Shown here: in pieces, positions 58,070 through 64,000 of the stretch
Layout of the letters: every line of letters begins with the position of its first letter
Numbering within the stretch: position 1 is the stretch's first letter
NCBI GenBank assembly: GCA_013180625.2
Contig: SNVD02013076.1
Location: 1-64,000 of the forward strand
Source of the DNA: Boswellia sacra
Lineage: Eukaryota > Streptophyta > Magnoliopsida > Sapindales > Burseraceae
DNA length: 64,000 nt
Reading direction: 5' to 3'
Program-made: the position numbers and the translations under genes
The notes under the pieces: model-generated
Database searches by the model: none
Told to the model about the DNA's origin: nothing
What the model saw: the letters and a program-made list of their open reading frames with translations, nothing else

Positions 58070-58900
58070 ATGTCCGAGGGAGAAGCGAATCAACGACTTA
58101 AAAGAATTAAGGAGTTTCTCCAATCCTCGAATTTAAGGCTAAATCGGTCAATTTTAACTCCACCTCCAGAATTTGACCTTGCAAGACATACTTCCCTCCC
58201 ATCTTCTTGCAGTTCAATCAAATTTGAATCGGAAGCAATGCCGATGAAAAACGATCAGACTCTTAAGGAGTTAGTGGCTCCAATTATTGATTAACAACCG
58301 CTATGCATAAGCACCAATTTTGAGATAGATTTTGAACTTAAATCTGGACTGATTCATCTCTTGCCTACATTTCATGGTTTTGCAGGAGAGGATCCGAACA
58401 AACACCTTAAAGAATTTCATGTGGTATGCTCAAGTATGAAGCCAACCAGCGTTTCTGAAGAGCAAATTAAATTGAGAGCCTTCCCATTCTCATTAGCAGA
58501 TTCGGCAAAAGATTGGCTATACTATCTACCACCAGGTACCATTACCACTTGGAATGAGATGAGTAAAATCTTTTTGGAGAAATACTTTCCAGCCTCGAAA
58601 GTTACAAATATTAGAAAAGATATTAGTAACATTCGAAAACACAATGGAGAATCACTTCATGAATATTGGGAGAGATTTAAAAGGTTATGTGCTAGCTGTC
58701 CAAACCACCAAATTAGTGATGGACTCCTAATTTAATATTTCTATGAGGGTCTCTTACCAATGGAAAGGAGTATCATTAATGCTGCTAGTGGTGGAGCACT
58801 AGTTAATAAAACACCGAACGTTGCAAGACGTTTGATTAGGACATGGCAGCGAACTCCCAACAATTCAGCAGTCAATTTGAGCCACAACTACCAAAAAGAG
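58070..58900 (+). pseudogene. Athila-like gag of element F
   Basis: ATG at 58070 (MSEGEANQRLKRIKEFLQ). After a stop at 58292-58294 the capsid domain is open from 58361 to 58735: LPTFHGFAGEDPNKHLKEFH, LADSAKDWLYYLPPGTITTW, EKYFPASKVTNIRKDI and ESLHEYWERFKRLCASCP. This is the retrotransposon gag domain in its Athila form. A second stop at 58736 and shifted reading (YEGLLPMERSIINAASGGAL) end it. Two to three lesions are visible. Confidence 0.88.
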
Positions 58901-58966
58901 TAAATGAGGTAAGTACTTCAAACATTGAACAACAACTTTGTTAACTTACCTCTCTTGTAAAAAAAA

Positions 58967-60445
58967 ATGGCTGTAGGACATATGCAGCAATCTTATGCAT
59001 GTGGAGTATGTTCTGTCATGGACCATCCAACCGACATGTGTCCAACTTTGCAAAAAGGAGATACAGAACAAGCCAATGCCATGGGTGGATTTTCAGGACA
59101 ACCAAGGCAAAGGTATGACCCTTTGTCCAATACTTACAATGTTGGATGGAGAGATCACCCTAATTTAAGATATGGGAATCATCAACCAATTTCCCCAAAT
59201 GCCATACCAAATCGACCACCAAGTTTCAATCAACCAAGGCTGCAGCAACCATTTCAAGCACAACCACAACCAGCTCCACAAAATTCAGGTATGTCTCTCC
59301 AGGATATTGTTAAAGCACTTGCCACTAACACAATGCAATTTCAGCAGGAAAATAGGGCAAGTATCCAAAACCTAGAAAATCAAATGGGACAATTGGCCAC
59401 TAACATGAGCAAATTTGAGAGTCAAAGCTCAGGAAAATTACCTTCTCAGCCGGTGATCAATCCAAGAGAGAATGCTAGTGCTGTAACTTTGAGAAGTAGG
59501 AAGCAATTAGAGATTCCACCAAAGAAATCACAAGCTGATGAAGGGGATGATACCACTCCCACCATGAATAAAACATCATCTTCTAAGGTAAATCCTAAAA
59601 CCCATATTCCTTCATATGTTACTCCTCCACCTTTTCCTAGCAGATTTGCAAAATCAAAGAAGGAGGAAGAAGAGCAAAAAATCCTGGAAAATATACCACT
59701 TCTGGATGCTATTAAGCAAGTACCTCGTTATGCAAAATTTCTCAAGGAGTTATGCACCAACAAGAGAAAGTTGAAAAGAAATGAGAAGGTAAGTGTGGGG
59801 GAAAATGTTTCAGCTGTATTGCAAAGAAAAATTCCTCCAAAATGCAAAGATCCAGGTACGTTCATCATTCCATGCACCATGGGTAATACCAAGTTTGAAA
59901 GAGCTATATTAGATTTAGGAGAATCTATTAATGTCATGCCATATTCTATTTATGCTTCTTTAAATCTTGGACCTTTTGCGAAAACTGGTATTACCATTCA
60001 ACTTGCTGATCATTCTAATGCATATCGCAAGGGAGTTGTGGAAGATGTGCTTATGCAGGTGAATCAATTGGTTTTCCTAGCAGACTTCTATGTTCTTAAA
60101 ATGAAGGATGAGACATCTCCTAATCCAACACTGATTCTTTTAGGGAGACCATTTGTGAAGACTGACCGAACCAAGATTAATGTTAATGATGGCATTCTCA
60201 CCACGGAGTTTGATGGTGAGGTGATTTGTTTCAATATTTTTGAGGCAATGAGGTACCCTAGTGACTTGCATTCTGTTTTTATAGTTAATGTTATTGATTC
60301 ATTGCCACAACAACATTTTGAGTTAACTTGCAAGAATGGATTGGATGTAACTATTAGTGAGCACATAGGGACAGAAAATTCTAAGGAATCAAGAATTTTG
60401 ATACAAGTGTCTAAAGAAGTGAAGGAAGCTATGGCAATTGCTTAA
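58967..60445 (+). CDS. Athila-like gag C-terminus / protease ORF of element F
   Basis: An open frame of 492 codons. The N-terminus has a CCHC knuckle CGVCSVMDHPTDMC (residues about 13-26). A Gln/Pro/Asn-rich linker follows (about 60-170), then a basic region with VTLRSRKQLEIPPKK. The retropepsin domain lies at about 305-430: FIIPCTMGNTKFERAILDLG, active-site Asp in LDLGESINVMPYS, then GITIQLADHSNAYRKGVVED and TLILLGRPFVKTDRTKINV, and FDGEVICFNIFEAMRYPSDL. It processes the polyprotein. The ATG is probably not the native start, since gag and protease are normally fused and the reading upstream is broken. The frame stops soon after the protease, where RT would normally follow. That it is still open while gag is broken is notable. 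Confidence 0.85.
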   Translation: MAVGHMQQSYACGVCSVMDHPTDMCPTLQKGDTEQANAMGGFSGQPRQRYDPLSNTYNVGWRDHPNLRYGNHQPISPNAIPNRPPSFNQPRLQQPFQAQPQPAPQNSGMSLQDIVKALATNTMQFQQENRASIQNLENQMGQLATNMSKFESQSSGKLPSQPVINPRENASAVTLRSRKQLEIPPKKSQADEGDDTTPTMNKTSSSKVNPKTHIPSYVTPPPFPSRFAKSKKEEEEQKILENIPLLDAIKQVPRYAKFLKELCTNKRKLKRNEKVSVGENVSAVLQRKIPPKCKDPGTFIIPCTMGNTKFERAILDLGESINVMPYSIYASLNLGPFAKTGITIQLADHSNAYRKGVVEDVLMQVNQLVFLADFYVLKMKDETSPNPTLILLGRPFVKTDRTKINVNDGILTTEFDGEVICFNIFEAMRYPSDLHSVFIVNVIDSLPQQHFELTCKNGLDVTISEHIGTENSKESRILIQVSKEVKEAMAIA

Positions 60446-60790
60446 TCTATGGACACAATTTCGTGATGAATTGCAATGTTATAGTCTAGAGAATCTGACT
60501 AAAAACGACCCTGTTTGCCAGTTTATAAGAAAACTGGATGGGAAGCAAATCCCCGACTCATAGAAGGCGTTTCAGCCGTTACTAGACGTAAAACCAGAGG
60601 AAGATGTGAGCCACAATCACAACTACTTGTACATTTGAATCTGTGTTAATATTGCTGAATTTTATTCTTTCTTGTTTTGTTTGATTCGATTATGAGTGTT
60701 GTCTTTGTGTTGTTGTTGTTTGTTGATTTCATTTGTTTAATTTCAAGTTTTCTTTTTGACAAACCATATGACTACCCCATGACATAAGCA
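60446..60790 (+). other. Post-protease segment of element F, possible foreign piece
   Basis: In another frame it reads DELQCYSLENLTKNDPVCQF and later KAFQPLLDVKPEEDVSHN, with one stop. It does not look like Athila RT. I do not recognise it. T/G-rich spacer follows from about 60650. Confidence 0.35.
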
Positions 60791-61058
60791 CACGTGGGAG
60801 ACAAGTGTGGAGGTTTTGTCAACCTCCGTCAAAAGTATATCTCTACTTTTCATGCTTCACGTGGGAGACAAGTGTGGCGGTTTTGTCAACCTCCGCCGAA
60901 AGTGTATCTCCATTTTTAATGCTTCACGTGGGAGACAAGTGTGGAGGTTTTGTCAACCTCCGCCGAAAGTATATCTCCATTTTTCATGTTTCACGTGGGA
61001 GACAAGTGTGTAGGTTTTGTCAAACCTCACCGAAAGTATATCTAATTTTTTCAAATCT
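60791..61058. repeat. 67-bp tandem repeat array in element F
   Basis: Four units start CACGTGGGAGACAAGTGTGG at 60791, 60858, 60925 and 60992, an exact 67-bp period. Each also contains GGTTTTGTCAACCTCCGCCG and AGTATATCTCC. Within a unit GGAGGTTTTGTCAACCTCC is a hairpin. A degenerate fifth copy may lie at 61060-61125 (CCCCACCGAAATTATGTCCC). Confidence 0.92.
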
Positions 61059-61249
61059 TGGGGCGATAAATCTGCATCGAGCAACCCCCACCGAAATTAT
61101 GTCCCCATGTGTCAAATTTGAGAGTTTTACGTGTGTATATATCCATTCTCCATATTTTCAAATGTCATTATTATAACCTGTCTTGCACTTGAAAAGCATA
61201 TTACCTAACATGCATCATTGTCTTACACAAGGTTAGAACACTTGCAGAA

Positions 61250-61900
61250 ATGGAGAAAACACCAATTCGGCGATTCCAAAATATATGTGTATTTTGTGGA
61301 TCGCAATTTGATAAAGATGGACAGTTTACAATAGCAGCTCTTGATCTTGGTAGGACATTAGCTGCGAGGGGTATTCATTTGATTTATGGAGGGGGTAGTC
61401 TTGGGTTAATGGGGTGTATGTCAACAGCTGCATCCCTAGGAGGGAGCAAAGTTCTCGGCATTATCCCTAAACCATTAGCTGTACGAGATATCGTAGGCAA
61501 CACAATCGGGGAAGAGTTACAGGTCTCTAGTATGCATGAGCGTATTGCACATATGGTTGTTAAGTCCGATGCATTTATAGCTTTGCCCGGTGGTTATGGT
61601 ACATTAGAGGAGATATTTCAAATCACCACTTGGGCACAACTAAACATCCATCGAAAACCCATTGGTTTGTTGAATGTCAATAATTTTTTTGATGGTTTGT
61701 TGTCCTTTCTTGATCAAGCAGTAGAAAAAAACTTCATCTCATAGTCGGCAAGGCAAATCCTGGTTACAGCTTCAACTGCAGGGGAGTTAATTGACAAACT
61801 GCAAGAATTCATCTATTCGCCTGATCCAATAATAGCTCGGATAGATTGGTTTGCAGAAGGCAATAAAAGGCGTAGACTGGATTTAACGCTCCATCTGTAA
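61250..61900 (+). pseudogene. LOG-like: Intronless LOG (cytokinin riboside 5'-monophosphate phosphoribohydrolase) copy with one premature stop
   Basis: LOG enzymes release active cytokinin bases from nucleotides. The frame from ATG 61250 encodes ICVFCGSQFDKDGQ (residues 12-25), LIYGGGSLGLMGCM (44-57), SSMHERIAHM with the conserved Arg98, and the signature PGGYGTLEE (113-121). TTWAQLNIHRKPIGLLNV (126-143) follows. A TAG at 61742-61744 (codon 165) interrupts it. Beyond the stop the same frame continues SARQILVTASTAGELIDKLQ to a natural end RRRLDLTLHL and TAA at 61898-61900. The total of 216 codons is the usual LOG length. Plant LOG genes have several introns and none is visible here, so this is a processed copy. 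It lies within element F in the element's sense orientation. The C-terminal KRRRLDL tail suggests a divergent LOG-like subfamily. If translated, the truncated product would lack about 50 C-terminal residues but keep the active-site motifs. Confidence 0.9.
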
Positions 61901-63852
61901 TCTCTATCTATTGGTTTGCTTCGCTTTTGTTTGCTTTCTTTTTATTGTGTTTATTTGAGATTTTTCATGTTATTTCTTTTGAGCTTTTTCAGGTTATTTC
62001 TTTCGTTTCAGGTAATATTTTCTAATCTTGCCTTTTAGAGTGGTGTCTTAAAAAGTTTAAGTCCTCTTGAAATGCATTCTGGATCTCTTTAATCCATAAT
62101 GGCTGAATAAGGAGGCTAACTTCTAAACTTTTTAGACCCATTCTAACTAACTTGTTTTTGTTTCCTGATTGTTGGACTTTGTTATTTTATAAGTAGGTTT
62201 AATTTTATGTAATTTAGAGTTGTTATGAGTTTTTGTGTCTTTATCAGTTTCGATTCGAAAAAAAAAACATTGTGAAAAAATATGAGAATGGCAGAATATG
62301 GGGTTTCTTTAACCCTTGAAATGCATTCTCTCGAAATAAATCTGTAGTTTGTTTATTTCATGTTGTTTGAAGTGTCTTGTTTCTCGTTTTGTTCTTTCTG
62401 ATAAAGGTATATAGGCTGGAAACCTTAAGTCTGCGGACTACTAGTCCTAAGGATTGTTGAAATATACAATCTTAACTCAGGTGTAACAAGGCCACGTACC
62501 TCTTTTCTTGCATTTTGTGGGTCGATGATAAGATAATGATTGAATTAAGAATAACTCTTGGAAAATGATAAATAATGCATGGATCTGTGTGCTTGAAATG
62601 TTTATTGGTTTTCGCTTTGCCTTTAATTCCTTGCACAATATTTAGCACTGGGCCATTATCATTGAGTTATTTGTTTGCTTAGGAGAAGGTTTATGCAATT
62701 TAAGTGTTTCTTCAGATTTCAATGAACTCTAGAACTTGTTTGATAGTCACTTGAGGCGAAATCCTAGACTGTACAACATTAGGGAAATGATTTAGGCCAT
62801 CTTTGGACCATTTGAGCTTTCATAGCCAACCTTGATTGAAATTGATCCCTAGTTACCCCTTTGAGCATCTTTAAGCCTTTTTACTTGTTAAGTCACTAAA
62901 AGATTTCCAACCCTCAAATGAATTTTTCTTTCCATACAAGTTTATCCTTTACCTATGAGCATGTAAATCATTCACGATTACATTTTGAGCTATGTATGGT
63001 TTTGAGAAGTTAAAGGAGGTTGGGTTGTGTCATTAGCAATGGAAGTGAGTTCTATTGTGTTTGTAAAAAAAAGAAAAAAACAAAAAAACAAAAAACAAAA
63101 AAAACTCAGTACTTATCTTCCACATGCTTAAACATTGAGGACAATGTGTTGTTTAAGTGTGGAGGAAGGGTAGTAAAAAAAATGAAAAGAAAAAGAAAAG
63201 AAAGACAAGAAAAAGAGATCTATACCCTCGAGTGTTCTTAAAAAGAATGAAACAACAAAGTATGAGGGTGTAGTTTCTTTTGTTTTAAAAAAAAAAGATC
63301 GAGTGTTCTAAATAAGCTTGAGGGAGTCACCCGGTGAATTGAAATAAATTTATGTTATGAGGTTGAACTCTACATAGTCTTGAATGATTTATGTGTTTGT
63401 GGGTGATTGAGCCAAATTATTATCCTTTATCATACCTTCACCCGAGCCAAACGTTACAAGCTTAATAAAGTCCTACTTGATCCTTGGTATTGTACATGTC
63501 TACATTAGTGGAGAGTGACTTGAAAAGCAAGCTTATGGAGTTCATTTATACACACATCTTCACTATTAAATATGATTCATTTTTATGTATAAACTCATCT
63601 GGGTTACAAGTGATGAGGTGAGAATGGCTCTACACACACACACTTGAGGAATTGAAGTGAAGCAAAACTAATCTTTGAGATAAAATTCTTGATCAAGTGC
63701 ATTATTTTGAAGTTTTCCTTCGGTTATAATTAAGTACACTTTGAGGCCTATTTGCAAGTTGAAGCATTTGTGTGCTTTATTTTATTTTTTTTATTCTGTT
63801 TTGGTTTAGTTTTGTTTCATATCGTTGTAGTTGCTCGAGGACTAGCAAAGTC
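61901..63852 (+). other. 3' non-coding spacer of element F
   Basis: No ORF of interest. The first part may be LOG 3' UTR. Phrases such as ATTGAGGACAATGTG (63133) and GTTTAAGTGTGGAGG (63150) are typical of Athila-type spacers. Homopurine A/G tracts occur at 63065-63110 and 63170-63215. Confidence 0.5.
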
Positions 63853-63868
63853 TAAGTGTAGGGGAATT
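63853..63868 (+). promoter_or_regulatory. Polypurine tract region of element F
   Basis: AAGTGTAGGGGAATT immediately before the LTR start TGATAGGTGTC at 63869, a common Athila configuration. Confidence 0.65.
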
Positions 63869-64000
63869 TGATAGGTGTCTATTTATGTATTACTTTCATA
63901 TCAATTTGTCCATGTTTCTTTGCTATATTACTTGTTATTTTTATGTTTTTGTGTGGTTTTCATGTTTGTAGAAGTTTTGGAGCAACTTACACAAAAATGG
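63869..64000 (+). repeat. 3' LTR of element F, first 132 bp
   Basis: TGATAGGTGTCTATTTATG matches the reverse complement of the end of LTR G (55985 backward). The LTR runs off the window. Confidence 0.88.

Larger units (their letters stand above)
56676..64000 (+). mobile_element. Athila-like Gypsy element F carrying a LOG gene copy
   Basis: Plus-strand element: 5' LTR lacking about its first 130 bp (56676-57963), tRNA-Asp type PBS, gag, zinc knuckle and protease ORF, no recognisable RT, RNase H or integrase, a 67-bp tandem array, an intronless LOG copy, a long spacer, a polypurine tract and the start of the 3' LTR (63869 to the window end). Loss of pol makes it non-autonomous. Its 5' LTR truncation means no left target duplication can be scored. 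Confidence 0.88.

Noticed and set aside
60805..61176. ORF with repeated SVAVLSTSAESVSPF-like units
   Set aside because: Product of the 67-bp tandem array; frames rotate between repeats and no domain is seen.

Overview
The window is repeat-dominated, AT-rich nuclear DNA from a flowering plant, probably a eudicot. Evidence for this is the CACTA (En/Spm) transposase genes, Copia and Gypsy LTR retrotransposons with plant-type primer-binding sites, a hAT-type insertion, and fragments of plant housekeeping genes. I see no intact host gene. Nearly every coding stretch is a mobile-element gene carrying stops, frameshifts or deletions. No rRNA, tRNA gene or CRISPR array was seen.

Layout, left half. 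1-5929 is the 3' part of a CACTA element (TNP2-type transposase, then a Ptta/En/Spm second gene, then subterminal repeats ending in the terminal inverted repeat). 5930-6575 is a Copia reverse-transcriptase fragment. 6576-16741 ends in another CACTA-type terminus. It holds exon-like pieces, including two exons resembling the ThiF domain of MOCS3/CNX5, and is split by a complete Copia element (A, 7761-15161, 5-bp target duplication TAAAT) that has lost its RT/RNase H. 16742-19990 is the 3' end of a SIRE-like Copia element (E): env-like third ORF, polypurine tract and LTR. That LTR is itself interrupted by a 686-bp hAT-like insertion with a perfect 8-bp target duplication. 21314-23144 is a solo LTR (B) of the element-A family, flanked by ATAAA.

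Middle. 24195-26745 and 40999-43031 are two diverged copies of one Gypsy-type LTR-like sequence, the first with an internal tandem duplication of about 0.6 kb. 27819-31702 is the 5' part of a second CACTA element: terminus, subterminal repeats, a 96-bp satellite-like array and the first transposase exons. It is broken by Copia element C (31703-40068, minus strand), the best-preserved retrotransposon here. C is followed by a Gypsy gag-protease fragment.

Right half. 43981-50881 is a SIRE-like Copia element (D, minus strand) with gag, pol, an env-like remnant and its 5' LTR. 54574-55985 is an Athila-like solo LTR (G, minus). 56676-64000 is an Athila-like element (F, plus) with gag and protease but no visible RT or integrase.

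The most notable feature lies inside F: a full-length, intronless copy of a plant LOG gene (cytokinin-activating phosphoribohydrolase) at 61250-61900, with a single premature stop. It sits between the protease ORF with a 67-bp tandem array and the 3' LTR. It looks like a host transcript captured by a retrotransposon. Together with the MOCS3-like exons, which appear to keep their intron, the window records two different modes of gene capture.
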